Source: CAYUCJ01 sp049282265
Lineage (GTDB): Bacteria > Desulfobacterota > DSM-4660 > Desulfatiglandales > Desulfatiglandaceae
Direction: 5' to 3'
NCBI GenBank assembly: GCA_049282265.1
Contig: JBAPTR010000014.1
Span: 1-64,000, forward strand
DNA: 64,000 nucleotides
The notes beneath the pieces are model-generated. The model had not been told where the DNA came from, ran no database searches, and saw only the letters and a program-made list of their open reading frames with translations. This document shows positions 41,976 to 51,101 of the stretch, piece after piece. Every line of letters begins with the position of its first letter. The first letter of the stretch is position 1. The position numbers and the translations under genes were made by a program.

Positions 41976-43111
41976 TCATTGAAAGGGGGCGTGTCCTGGT
42001 TGTTGACGACGAAGAGATCATCAGGGATTCCTGTGCGCGGGCCCTGAAAAAGGAAGGACATATTGTCAGGACTGCGGCCGATGGCCATGAAGGTGTCAAG
42101 GTGTTCCAAGAGTTTCATCCCGATCTCGTCCTGATAGATCTCAAGATGCCTGGAAAAGACGGCATCGAGGTGCTGAAAGAGATGGAGGAGATGGATCCGG
42201 ATGCCGTGAAGATCATCGTCACCGGTTATGCGACCATCTCTTTGGCCGTTGATGCCATGAAAAAGGGGGCATATGACTTTCTTGCCAAGCCTTCCACTCC
42301 CGATGAAATCCGCCTGGCTGTCAGAAGGGGCCTGGAAAAGAGAAACCTGTTGTTGGAGAGGGCGGCACTGAGGAGAGAACAGGAAAAGATCAGAAGAAAC
42401 ATGATCTCCCTGGTCTCTCACGAACTGAGATCTCCACTGGCCGCAACAGTACAATATCTCGAGGTAATTCTCGGCGGGATGGCCGGGGAGATCTCCGATG
42501 ATGTGAAAGAGATGATGGCACGCTGCAGCGAGAGGCTTCGGGAGATGCTGGATCTCGTCCACAGGTGGCTCAGCCTGGCCACATTCGATTCGTTCAAGAT
42601 GTCTGAACAATTCGAAGATACCAGTCTTCTGGATATCGCCAGGGAGGCCATTTCCTCCTCAAAGCCTCTTGCCGATGAGAATGGCGTGGCCCTGTCCCTT
42701 GAAGCGCCGGCTGACCTCTCACCCATCAAAGGGAGCAAGATTCCCCTGGAGGAAACCTTCAACAACCTCATAAGCAATGCGATCAAATACAACCGGCAAA
42801 ACGGCTGGGTGAAGGTTATCCTGTATGGAAAGGACGAGGAGATCTTCGCCGAGATTCGAGACAATGGTACGGGAATAGGCAGGGAACATCTGGACAGGAT
42901 ATTTGATGAATTTTACCGGGTGGACGGACGTAGAAATTCACCCATAAAGGGGTCCGGGCTGGGACTCTCCATAGTAAAAAAGATGGTCGAAGCCCATGGA
43001 GGCTTTATAGAGGTGGACAGCACTGAGGGCCGGGGGACCACCTTTACCATGCGATTCCCAAAGGCTTTTCAAGGTACAAAACGTGTGCAAGCGGACGTGG
43101 GAGGAAAATAA
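41972..43111 (+). CDS. Receiver-histidine kinase fusion
   Basis: A 379-residue protein with an N-terminal receiver (VLVVDDEEIIRDSCA, acceptor Asp in LVLIDLKMPGKDG, then FLAKPS), a coiled linker, HisKA with acceptor in SLVSHELRSPLAAT, and HATPase_c (NLISNAIKYNRQN, DNGTGIG, GSGLGLSIV). A kinase controlled by an N-terminal receiver relays rather than senses a signal. It ends one base before the FAD reductase start, so it is translated with the formate dehydrogenase genes. Confidence 0.92.
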   Translation: MIIERGRVLVVDDEEIIRDSCARALKKEGHIVRTAADGHEGVKVFQEFHPDLVLIDLKMPGKDGIEVLKEMEEMDPDAVKIIVTGYATISLAVDAMKKGAYDFLAKPSTPDEIRLAVRRGLEKRNLLLERAALRREQEKIRRNMISLVSHELRSPLAATVQYLEVILGGMAGEISDDVKEMMARCSERLREMLDLVHRWLSLATFDSFKMSEQFEDTSLLDIAREAISSSKPLADENGVALSLEAPADLSPIKGSKIPLEETFNNLISNAIKYNRQNGWVKVILYGKDEEIFAEIRDNGTGIGREHLDRIFDEFYRVDGRRNSPIKGSGLGLSIVKKMVEAHGGFIEVDSTEGRGTTFTMRFPKAFQGTKRVQADVGGK

Positions 43112-43112
43112 T

Positions 43113-43973
43113 ATGGCGCAGGCGCTAACGAAAGACGGGAAACCGGATCTTGCCTTTGAGCCTAAATTGGCCAGGATAGAAAGAATCCTGCCGCAAATCA
43201 GCGGGCACAGGCTTTTTCAGCTCAGATTCCTGGATAATGCCGTAACAGAGCTTTTTTCCCAGGAACCGGGCCAGTTCGTGGAACTCACGGTCCTGGGCGT
43301 AGGGGAGGCCCCCATATCGATTTCTTCTCCTCCCACGCGTCCGGGCTCCATTGAGATCTGCGTTCGCCGGGCAGGTCTTGTCACAAGCGCTCTCTTCACC
43401 TTACAGAAAGGGGATCTGGTCGGTCTGCGAGGACCTTTCGGGAGGGGATTTCCCCTGGACACCCTCAAGGGGCAGGATATCCTGCTCGTCGCCGGCGGGC
43501 TCGGGATGGCGCCCCTGAGATCTCTCCTTTACGCGGTGCTCGATAACCGGGCAAATTACGGCGATCTGGTCCTCATGTACGGGGCCAGGAATCCGGACGA
43601 CATACTTTTCAAGTATGAGCTTTTGGGGCTCATGAACCGAACGGACCTGAAGTATCTCCTGAGCGTCGATGTGGATGATGAAGGCATCTGGAGACAATAC
43701 GTGGGGGTTGTCACCGGTCTCTTTGAGAAGGTCGAATTGCGGCCCGAGGCCACCTTTTGTGCCCTCTGCGGCCCTCCCATCATGTATCGGTTTGTGATCA
43801 AGGAACTGCTCGCCAGACAGATTCCTCCAGAGCGGATATTCATGTCCCTGGAGAGGATGATGAAATGTGGTGTGGGAAAATGCGGCCACTGTGCCATCGG
43901 AGAATTCTATTGCTGCACGGACGGCCCGGTATTCAGGTATTCTGAACTGCTTCAGAACAAGGAGGCAATCTAA
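43113..43973 (+). CDS. FAD/NAD(P)-binding reductase subunit (sulfhydrogenase gamma/AsrB-like)
   Basis: A 286-residue ferredoxin-reductase-fold protein. The FAD domain (EAPISISSPPTRPGSIEICV), NAD(P) site (LLVAGGLGMAPLRSLLYAV and CGPPIMYRFVIKEL) and C-terminal [2Fe-2S] ligands (MKCGVGKCGHC plus FYCC) match the gamma subunits of NAD(P)-linked hydrogenases. AATA separates GGAGGAAA from the ATG. Its stop overlaps the start of the formate dehydrogenase gene, so it is the NAD(P)H-side diaphorase of that enzyme. Confidence 0.92.
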   Translation: MAQALTKDGKPDLAFEPKLARIERILPQISGHRLFQLRFLDNAVTELFSQEPGQFVELTVLGVGEAPISISSPPTRPGSIEICVRRAGLVTSALFTLQKGDLVGLRGPFGRGFPLDTLKGQDILLVAGGLGMAPLRSLLYAVLDNRANYGDLVLMYGARNPDDILFKYELLGLMNRTDLKYLLSVDVDDEGIWRQYVGVVTGLFEKVELRPEATFCALCGPPIMYRFVIKELLARQIPPERIFMSLERMMKCGVGKCGHCAIGEFYCCTDGPVFRYSELLQNKEAI

Positions 43974-46009
43974 TGGCTCGGACATTGGTCGTCTGCCCAT
44001 TTTGCGGGTGCGGGTGCAATTTTTATTTGGAAGTGAGGGAGGGAAGGGCCGTCGGCGTGACACCGAGCCGGGACCATCCCGTCAACCGGGGGGCTCTGTG
44101 CATCAAAGGATGGGGGGCCCACGAGCTTGTCAACCACCCGGAGAGGATGAGAACACCCCTGGTCCGTGACCGGGGGATCGTAAGAAACGCCACCTGGGAC
44201 GAGGCCCTGGACTTGGTGGCGGAGAGGTTCAAACGTATCAGCGAGGAACATGGGCCCGACGCTCTGGCCTTCCTGTCCTCTGCAAAGCTGACAAACGAAG
44301 AGAACTTCGTTTTTATGAAGCTGGCGAGGGCCGTCTTTAAAACGAACAACATCGACCATTGTGCCCGGCTCTGACACTCGTCCACGGTGGCAGGTCTTGC
44401 CGCCTGTTTCGGCAGCGGAGCCATGACCAATTCCATTGCCGAGTTTGAGGATGCGGAAGCCTTCCTGGTTATCGGTTCCAACACGACGGAACAGCACCCG
44501 CTGATTGCTTCAAAGATCATCAGCGCAGTGGCACAGAAGGGCGCCCGGTTGATTGTCGCAGACCCCCGTGAAATCGAGCTTGCAAAAATGGCGACCATCC
44601 ATTTAAGGCACAGGGTCGGGACGGATGTCGCCCTCCTGAACGGGCTCATGCATATCATCTTGAAAGAGGGGCTGGAGGCCCGGGCCTATATCCGTGAGCG
44701 GACGGAAAACTTTGAGCAACTGCGATCTCTTGTTGAGGAATACCCCCCGGAAAAAGTGGCTGAAATTACCGGTGTGGACCCGTTGGACCTGGAAAAGGCC
44801 GCCGGAATCTATGCCGGGCATGAGAGGGCCATGCTCGTCTACGCCATGGGTATCACCCAGCACATTACGGGAACGGACAATGTCAAATCTTGTGCCAACC
44901 TGGCCCTGTTGACAGGCCACGTTGGATATGCTTCCACCGGGGTCAACCCTCTCAGGGGCCAGAACAATGTCCAGGGCGCCTGTGACATGGGGGCCCTGCC
45001 GAATGTTTTTTCCGGTTACCAGTCCGTGATGGATCCCGCCATAAGAGAAAAGTTTGAGGTGCACTGGCATGTTCAAGGGATGAACGAAACCCCGGGACTG
45101 ACGGTCACCGAGATGCTGGATGGTGCTGAAACAGGGAAAATAAAGGCCCTCTACGTACTGGGAGAAAACCCGGTCGTCAGCGACCCGGATGCCAAACACG
45201 CCGCCCGGGCGCTGAGACAGCTGGATTTCCTCGTGGTGCAGGACATCTTCATGACGGAAACGGCCAGACTTGCGACCGTGATTCTTCCGGCCTCGGGTTT
45301 TGCGGAAAAAACGGGCACCTTCACGAACACTGAAAGAAGGGTCCAGCTTTCAAGGCAGGCCATGGTCCCTTTGGAAGGGACGAGGCCTGACTGGGAGATT
45401 ATCAGTGATCTGTCGGGCAGGTGCGGGTATCCGATGGATTACCATAGCCCTGTCGATATCCTGCATGAAATCAATCAATTAACTCCCTCCTACGGGGGAA
45501 TCACCTACAACAGGATCAAGGATAGTTGGGGACTTTCCTGGCCCTGCCCGGACGAGGACCATCCAGGCACGCCTTTCCTGCACAAGGACCGTTTTGCACG
45601 GGGGCTGGGGAGATTCGAACCCAAGGAGTTCGTGCCGCCGGCGGAAATGCCTGATGAGGAGTATCCTTTTGTTCTGACAACCGGAAGAATACGTTTCCAT
45701 TATCATACCGGCACCATGACCCGAAGGATCCCCCTGCTGGAAAGAGAGGCCCCGGAGGCGGTTCTGGAAATGAATCCTGCTGATGCCAGGCGTCTGAGGT
45801 TGAGAAACGGAAACATGGTTGCTGTGGAATCGAGACGTGGCGAGCTGCGTATGCCGGTGGCCATTACAACGGTTGTTCCGGAAGGCGTTGTCTTCAGCAC
45901 ATTTCATTATGGCGAGAACAATATTAATGAGCTGACGATCGCAGCCATTGATCCCGTATCAAAAATTCCGGAATACAAGAATTGCGCGGTGAGCATAAGG
46001 AGACTCTGA
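43973..46009 (+). CDS. fdhA: Selenocysteine formate dehydrogenase, molybdopterin catalytic subunit
   Basis: A 678-residue molybdenum/tungsten-bis-MGD enzyme. An N-terminal [4Fe-4S] site (CPFCGCGC, then ALCIKGWG) precedes CARL-Sec-HSSTV, where an in-frame TGA at 44372 encodes Sec134, the metal ligand. Downstream come GVNPLRGQNNVQGACDMG and the C-terminal molydopterin-binding domain (GRIRFHYHTGTMTRR, HYGENNINELT). It oxidises formate to carbon dioxide or runs in reverse. It lacks an export signal, so it is cytoplasmic. Its partners are the FAD reductase upstream and the Fe-S protein downstream, all overlapping by one base. Confidence 0.95.
44372..44404 (+). promoter_or_regulatory. Selenocysteine UGA and SECIS element of fdhA
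   Basis: UGA at 44372-44374. Eleven bases later, GGTGGCA (44386-44392) and TGCCGCC (44398-44404) form a 7-bp stem with loop GGTCT, the loop sequence of the Escherichia coli fdhF SECIS. Excellent match to a SelB-binding site. Confidence 0.93.
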
Positions 46010-47010
46010 TGAAAAGGCTAAACAAAGAACGTGTGTCTGCCTTTCTCCGTGAAATGAACGAAATCCAAGCCGTCCTCTGTCCCTGTGCCATAGGTGGCAG
46101 GGACTCCATTCTGATGCCCCTGGCAGAAGGTAGCCGGCAGGAGCCTGTGGGCAAGACCACCAATTCAGCCAAAGGCGCGCTGTTTCCCCAGAAAGAAGAT
46201 ATCATCGCCTTCATGGGAGATCGCATTTTAAAAAGAATGGCGACCGAAAAGGTCCTTGTTTTCGGTATCAGGCCATGTGACATGATGGGCATTCACTTCA
46301 CGGACCGGTTCATGACGCGGGGGGGATTTCGCGACCCGCACTATTCGGCCAGGAGAGACAACCTGACGCTCATCGTGGTGGCCTGCCGTGAACCGCCCAC
46401 TGAATCGTGTTTCTGCGTCGATGCAGAGCGGAAGCCTTACCTGGACGGGGGATTTGATCTGCAGCTTTTTGATGTGGGGGATGACTACATCGCGGTTCCG
46501 GGCAGCAGGCGGGGCGAGTCCCTGATGGCGAATCCGCACTTTAAAGAGAGCCCTGACGGAGACACGGTCGAACTGGTGGAGTTCAAGAGAAAGTCGTTGG
46601 AATCACAAGGTGCCGGGCCGGGGTTCAGCAAGGCCGTTGAACGGTTGAAGGGGGACGGGCCGGATGAAGCGTTCTGGGAGTCCCTGGCCACGAGGTGCAT
46701 TGATTGCGGGAGCTGCGTCTATGTCTGCCCCACATGCACCTGTTTCAACGTCTTCGACTTATCTTCTGAAACGGGCTTCGTGAGATACAGGACCTGGGAT
46801 GCCTGCCTGCACGCCGGCTTCACAAGGGAGACCAGCGGGCACAACCCGAGGCCTACCCTGGGGTCGAGGCTGGCCAGGAGACATGAACACAAGCTTAAGT
46901 TTGATGTTCTGAACTACGGTGAAGCCGGATGTGTGGGCTGCGGCAGGTGTTCCGATGCCTGCCCCGTGGGCCTCGGCGCCATAGAAATTATCGAGGCCAT
47001 CAATACTTAA
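46009..47010 (+). CDS. Fe-S subunit of NAD(P)-linked formate dehydrogenase (sulfhydrogenase beta/AsrA-like)
   Basis: A 333-residue protein. The N-terminal two-thirds match the HydB/AsrA pattern (KVLVFGIRPCDMMGI, VVACREPPTESCFC, YIAVPGSRRG). Two [4Fe-4S] sites close the protein: CIDCGSCVYVCPTCTCF and CVGCGRCSDACPVG. In sulfhydrogenases this subunit wires the active site to the FAD gamma subunit. Here it links the formate dehydrogenase to the diaphorase. The ATG overlaps the fdhA stop. Confidence 0.92.
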   Translation: MKRLNKERVSAFLREMNEIQAVLCPCAIGGRDSILMPLAEGSRQEPVGKTTNSAKGALFPQKEDIIAFMGDRILKRMATEKVLVFGIRPCDMMGIHFTDRFMTRGGFRDPHYSARRDNLTLIVVACREPPTESCFCVDAERKPYLDGGFDLQLFDVGDDYIAVPGSRRGESLMANPHFKESPDGDTVELVEFKRKSLESQGAGPGFSKAVERLKGDGPDEAFWESLATRCIDCGSCVYVCPTCTCFNVFDLSSETGFVRYRTWDACLHAGFTRETSGHNPRPTLGSRLARRHEHKLKFDVLNYGEAGCVGCGRCSDACPVGLGAIEIIEAINT

Positions 47011-47027
47011 CAAAGGGGGGAAAGACT

Positions 47028-47420
47028 ATGGCGGAAAAGGGAAAAAAGATTTTGATTATCGACGATGATCCCGACTTTGTGAAGACCACGGGGATCGTCC
47101 TGAAATCAGCAGGCTATGAGGTGGTCGAGGCCTTTAGCGGCAAAGAAGGCCTCGAGAAGGCGAAATCGGAGGAACCTGATCTCTATATCATAGACCTGAT
47201 GATGGAGACCTACAGCGAGGGTTCAAACGTCGTGGATGCCCTGATCAAGAATGAGGAGACCAAGGACAAGCCCAGGATCATGATCACCTCGGTCGACCTC
47301 AAAGGGCCCTGGGATTCTTATCCGCAGGACGACTGGCTGTCGTGCGATTTCATACTGCAGAAACCGGTCGCTCCTCAGGCTCTCATCGGATATGTTGAGA
47401 AGGCCTTCAGTAAGGAATAA
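47028..47420 (+). CDS. Stand-alone response regulator receiver
   Basis: A 130-residue receiver with ILIIDDDPDFV, acceptor Asp in LYIIDLMMETYSEG, and switch residues in IMITSVD and FILQKPVA. It has no output domain. The start is set by AAAGGGGGG. It is the second receiver of the operon sharing the MMExxxxG loop, and 37 bases separate it from a PAS kinase, its likely partner. Confidence 0.9.
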   Translation: MAEKGKKILIIDDDPDFVKTTGIVLKSAGYEVVEAFSGKEGLEKAKSEEPDLYIIDLMMETYSEGSNVVDALIKNEETKDKPRIMITSVDLKGPWDSYPQDDWLSCDFILQKPVAPQALIGYVEKAFSKE

Positions 47421-47457
47421 CAGATTCACCCATCAAATCTGAACCGGAGAAGACAAA

Positions 47458-48960
47458 GTGGAAAAACTGATCCGAAAGAAGAACTTCATCCAGTTCTGTG
47501 AATCCCTGCCGACGCCCCTGGTTCTCTTCGGATCGGACCGGGTGACCTTCAAGGCCAACGCCCAGTTCTGCAGGGTCATAGGCCTAGGAAGAGAGGCCCT
47601 GATCGGTAGAAAGTGCTACGAGGTATTCATGGATTTTGAGGAACCTTGCCCGGAGTTGAATTGCCCCTTGAATACTCTGATGGCCGAAAAGAGGACCGTG
47701 AGCAGGGTCTACAAGAGAAAAAGGCCCGACGGCACGACCCTCTACCTGGATCTTTTCTTCTCTTGTGTCTGCAATACAGACGGGGACGTCGACTACATCA
47801 TTACCACCGCCAGAGACATCACACAATCCAAGGAAGTGAAGGCGGATCTCAGAAAGACCACGGATTTTCTTGAAAAGATTATCGAGAGTTCCGTGAACGC
47901 CATCGTGGTAGCGGATATGAAGGGCAAGATCCTCTTCATGAACCAGAGTGGTAGGGAATTGTTCAATTCCAATGCCGAAAGCGAGGGAGGGATGGGTTTT
48001 GCCCGGGACTACTATTTTCCCGGTGTGGCGTACAATATTATGGAAAAACTCAGAAGCGCGAAATATGGGGGCATGGGCAAGCTGGACGGAATGGGCATTG
48101 AACTTCGAACCGGTTCGGGAGAGGAGATCCCGGTGGAAATGACGGCTTCCATCATCTATGAGTCTGGTGAAGAAACGGCCACCATGGCCATTTTCAAGGA
48201 CTTGAGACCGCAAATCGCCGCCGAAAAAAGACTGGAGAGGACGCGGATGCAATTGATGCAATCTGAAAAGCTCGCATCGATCGGGAAGTTGGCGGCCGGT
48301 GTCGCCCATGAGATCAACAACCCCCTCGGGGGCATCCTCATGTACAGCCACCTTGCCCTGGAAGATCTGCCCATGGCAAACCCCGCCTGTGAAAATCTCC
48401 AAAAGGTGATTGAACAGGCGGAACGCTGCAAGAAAATCGTCAAAGGGCTTCTCGACTTTTCAAGGCAGCGGAAACCCGAAATTACCTCTGTACAGTTGAA
48501 TGAACTCATTGATGAGACATTCCAACTCGTCGAAAGCCAATCGGTTCTTCAAAACATCAAGATAGAGAAAAAGCTGGACCCTTTGCTCCCCTCCATTGAA
48601 GGGGACAAGTCGCAGCTCCAGCAGGTCCTCCTCAATCTTGTCCTCAATGCGGCCGGCGCAATGGCCCATGGAGGGACACTGAATGTGTCGTCTTCCTGTG
48701 ACGGCGATGGTATCGAAGTTCGTTGCCGGGACACCGGCTGCGGCATTTCAGCCGAAAATGTGGAGAAAATATTCGAACCCTTTTTTACGACAAAATCCGA
48801 GAAAGACGGAACCGGGCTCGGACTTTCCATAAGTCTGGGCATCATCAAAAATCATGGGGGGACGCTTACGGTGGATAGCCGGCCGGGGAGGGGGACGACC
48901 TTTAAAGTCCGACTTCCTGCGGTTAGGGATGAAGATTCTGCCATCAGATCACAGGAATGA
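47458..48960 (+). CDS. Double-PAS sensor histidine kinase
   Basis: A 500-residue soluble kinase starting at GTG. A first PAS domain (about 10-125) contains the Cys insert EPCPELNCPLNTLMAEK; a second PAS follows (about 130-260), then HisKA with acceptor in AAGVAHEINNPLGGI and HATPase_c (NLVLNAAGAMAHGG, DTGCGIS, GTGLGLSIS). The Cys insert resembles that of the kinase at 5221 and may sense redox state. It ends the formate-dehydrogenase operon. Confidence 0.92.
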   Translation: MEKLIRKKNFIQFCESLPTPLVLFGSDRVTFKANAQFCRVIGLGREALIGRKCYEVFMDFEEPCPELNCPLNTLMAEKRTVSRVYKRKRPDGTTLYLDLFFSCVCNTDGDVDYIITTARDITQSKEVKADLRKTTDFLEKIIESSVNAIVVADMKGKILFMNQSGRELFNSNAESEGGMGFARDYYFPGVAYNIMEKLRSAKYGGMGKLDGMGIELRTGSGEEIPVEMTASIIYESGEETATMAIFKDLRPQIAAEKRLERTRMQLMQSEKLASIGKLAAGVAHEINNPLGGILMYSHLALEDLPMANPACENLQKVIEQAERCKKIVKGLLDFSRQRKPEITSVQLNELIDETFQLVESQSVLQNIKIEKKLDPLLPSIEGDKSQLQQVLLNLVLNAAGAMAHGGTLNVSSSCDGDGIEVRCRDTGCGISAENVEKIFEPFFTTKSEKDGTGLGLSISLGIIKNHGGTLTVDSRPGRGTTFKVRLPAVRDEDSAIRSQE

Positions 48961-48983
48961 GGCAATCGCCGGGATTTTATTTG

Positions 48984-50222
48984 TCACAATGTGTCTGGAT
49001 AGCGTTCAGATAGGGATTTCAAAACATCCAGGGTTGCGAAAAAGGACCGGATGACTGCAGGATCAAAATGCGACCCCGCACCCGTTCTCATCTCTTCCAG
49101 AATCCGGTCTTCACTCCAGGCCGCCTTGTAGGCCCTCCGCGAACAGAGGGCATCATAAACATCCGCAACTGCGACAATCCTTCCGAAAATGGGGATTTCT
49201 TCAGCAAGTTTGGGGAGCGGACCACTCCCGCCCGGAACCGTGAAGCCCGGGAGAGGGCGGCCTGTAAGGGGGTCAACATGGCCCGGATAACCGCTTCCAT
49301 CCCATTTTTCGTGGTGGTTCAGGGCAACCTGCCCGGCCATTTCATCCAGCTCTGAAGGATTCTTGAGGAACAGCCTTGCACCGAGGTAGGTGTGGCCCTT
49401 CATCATCTCATATTCACCGGCAGTCAACCGCGACGGCTTTTTCAGGATCACATCGCTGATGGCCACCTTGCCCACGTCGTGTAACATGGCAGCCATTCGC
49501 AGGATGTCCTTCTGCCTGTTGATCTCATGGGGGGAGAGGCCCTGTTCCCGGGCCCAAGACTCATAGAGCTCGACGGAAAAGGCCGCGACGCGATTGGCAT
49601 GGTGCCCCGTTTCGGTGGGGTCTCTCAATTCTGCCATGCTGATCATCCTCAGGATGATATTTCTGGTGGTCTGCGCCCGTTCGATGGCCAGGCCCGCACT
49701 GGTGGCGAAATGCTTGATCACCAATTCGTGGCTCGGGGAAAAGGGAATCACCTCCCCCGAGTCATCCTTGGCGTTAATCATCTGGATTACACCGAGCACA
49801 TGCTCTCGTTGGTTGGTCATGGGAACAGCCAGCATGGATTGACATCGGTAATCAGACAGTTCGTCGAAATTGGAGTCAAATGTGTAGGGTTCAGAGCCAC
49901 TCATCCTGTACACGTGAGGGATATTGACGAGTCGGCGATTCTTGGCCACGTAACCCGAGATGGAGGCGTTATTGATGGGGATCGAAAAGGTGCTGTAGAT
50001 GAGCTTCTTGCCCGGGCCCAGTCTTTTTTGAAGGGTATCGTTCTGCGTATGGCTGAATCTGAGCTGATCCTTCCGCTTGAGGTAGATGGATCCGGCGTCG
50101 GCATTGAAAAATTGTCTTGCGTGGGTGAGGATTCGTTCCAGGAGCATATCAAGGTCTTTGACCTCATTGATATCCAGGCTGATTCCGGTGATCAGATCTA
50201 TTTTTTCCTTTTCGCTCAACAT
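48984..50222 (-). CDS. GAF-HD-GYP domain protein
   Basis: A 412-residue protein. An N-terminal GAF domain (about 20-170, SGYVAKNRRLVNIPHV) is followed by an HD-GYP domain with HHANRV, LHDVGKVAISD, HHEKWDGSGYP and VADVYDAL. HD-GYP proteins hydrolyse cyclic di-GMP; all catalytic motifs are intact here. It is convergent with the kinase gene. A half copy of the palindromic repeat lies directly upstream of its start, where its promoter would be expected. Confidence 0.92.
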   Translation of the reverse strand: MLSEKEKIDLITGISLDINEVKDLDMLLERILTHARQFFNADAGSIYLKRKDQLRFSHTQNDTLQKRLGPGKKLIYSTFSIPINNASISGYVAKNRRLVNIPHVYRMSGSEPYTFDSNFDELSDYRCQSMLAVPMTNQREHVLGVIQMINAKDDSGEVIPFSPSHELVIKHFATSAGLAIERAQTTRNIILRMISMAELRDPTETGHHANRVAAFSVELYESWAREQGLSPHEINRQKDILRMAAMLHDVGKVAISDVILKKPSRLTAGEYEMMKGHTYLGARLFLKNPSELDEMAGQVALNHHEKWDGSGYPGHVDPLTGRPLPGFTVPGGSGPLPKLAEEIPIFGRIVAVADVYDALCSRRAYKAAWSEDRILEEMRTGAGSHFDPAVIRSFFATLDVLKSLSERYPDTL

Positions 50223-50239
50223 GTTGCAGTCGCCTTTTT

Positions 50240-50336
50240 GATGACTTCGTTGGAAGCTGATTTATGCCGCAGGCGGCAGCCTGTCAGAACCAAGTGGTGC
50301 CGAATCTGACACTCTTTTTCAGACGCTTTCTAAACA
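50240..50336 (+). repeat. Half copy of the palindromic repeat (family R293)
   Basis: GATGACTTCGTTGGAAGCTG, then TTTATGCCGC and ACTCTTTTTCAGACGCTTTC, match the left arm of the copies at 28636 and 58891. The sequence diverges after TAAACACC near 50336, so the right arm is missing. It lies 18 bases upstream of the HD-GYP ATG. Confidence 0.75.
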
Positions 50337-50461
50337 CCCCTTCACTATCACAGAAGATGCGGTAAAACAAGGGAATGCGACCTGGAGAGGCCGACATGCA
50401 CTTCTTGAGACAGGGATAATCACCTTGACGTCCACTTGTGCGCTTTGATAAAAAGGTGCAC

Positions 50462-51013
50462 ATGAACACCCTGGACATGCTCATCATCGGCACGATGGTT
50501 TTTTTCATCGTGAGGGGGATCTGGAGAGGATTTTTCAGAGAAATCGGTTCGTTGACCGGTGTCGTTTTGGGAATCTGGCTAGCCAACAGGCTACAGCCCC
50601 AGATGACTCTGATCCTGAGATCTTACATGCCTTCCGCCCATTTCCTGCCATTAGTCAGCTTTGCAGCCATCTTTTTTCTGGTCTTGGTGGCGTGTAATCT
50701 GGGGGGATGGGCCCTGAAAACCATCGTAAAAAAGGCCTTTCTCGGTTGGGCCGACAGGGCGTTGGGCGCCGGCCTGGCTGTCCTCAAAGGGGTCGTTCTG
50801 ACCTATCTGGTGATTGTTCTGCTCACCTTTTTTGTCCCTGCAAAGACGCCCCTGATCGCACGATCCAGGCTGGCACCCTTCATCATATCTTCCTATCAGT
50901 CCATGGCGGGATTCATTTCCGAAGGGGCCTACGCGCGGTGGAAAAAAAACTGGTTTGGTGGACAGAAGAAACCAAAGGACATTCCTTCGAAACCATCTGA
51001 AAAGACTTTTTAG
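50462..51013 (+). CDS. CvpA family membrane protein
   Basis: A 183-residue protein with four hydrophobic helices. It starts NTLDMLIIGTMVFFIVRGIW, RGFFREIGSLTGVVLGIWLA, the N-terminal CvpA signature. The C-terminus is polar and Lys-rich. The role of CvpA is unsettled (colicin V production, envelope integrity). The ATG at 50462 is chosen over a GTG eight codons earlier because AAAAAGGTGCAC precedes it. Confidence 0.88.
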   Translation: MNTLDMLIIGTMVFFIVRGIWRGFFREIGSLTGVVLGIWLANRLQPQMTLILRSYMPSAHFLPLVSFAAIFFLVLVACNLGGWALKTIVKKAFLGWADRALGAGLAVLKGVVLTYLVIVLLTFFVPAKTPLIARSRLAPFIISSYQSMAGFISEGAYARWKKNWFGGQKKPKDIPSKPSEKTF

Positions 51014-51101
51014 AATCTTATGAATAATTTTGGCTTGGGCATTTGTCTATTTCCAGGTTGTTTGCCTCCGGTGGGTTTGGCCGGGTCAGGAATTGATCAG
51101 A

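Noticed and set aside
44372..44374. Stop codon splitting the formate dehydrogenase into 133- and 540-residue genes
   Set aside because: The frame is continuous across the TGA, the position is the metal-ligand residue, and a SECIS with GGTCT loop follows, so it is selenocysteine.
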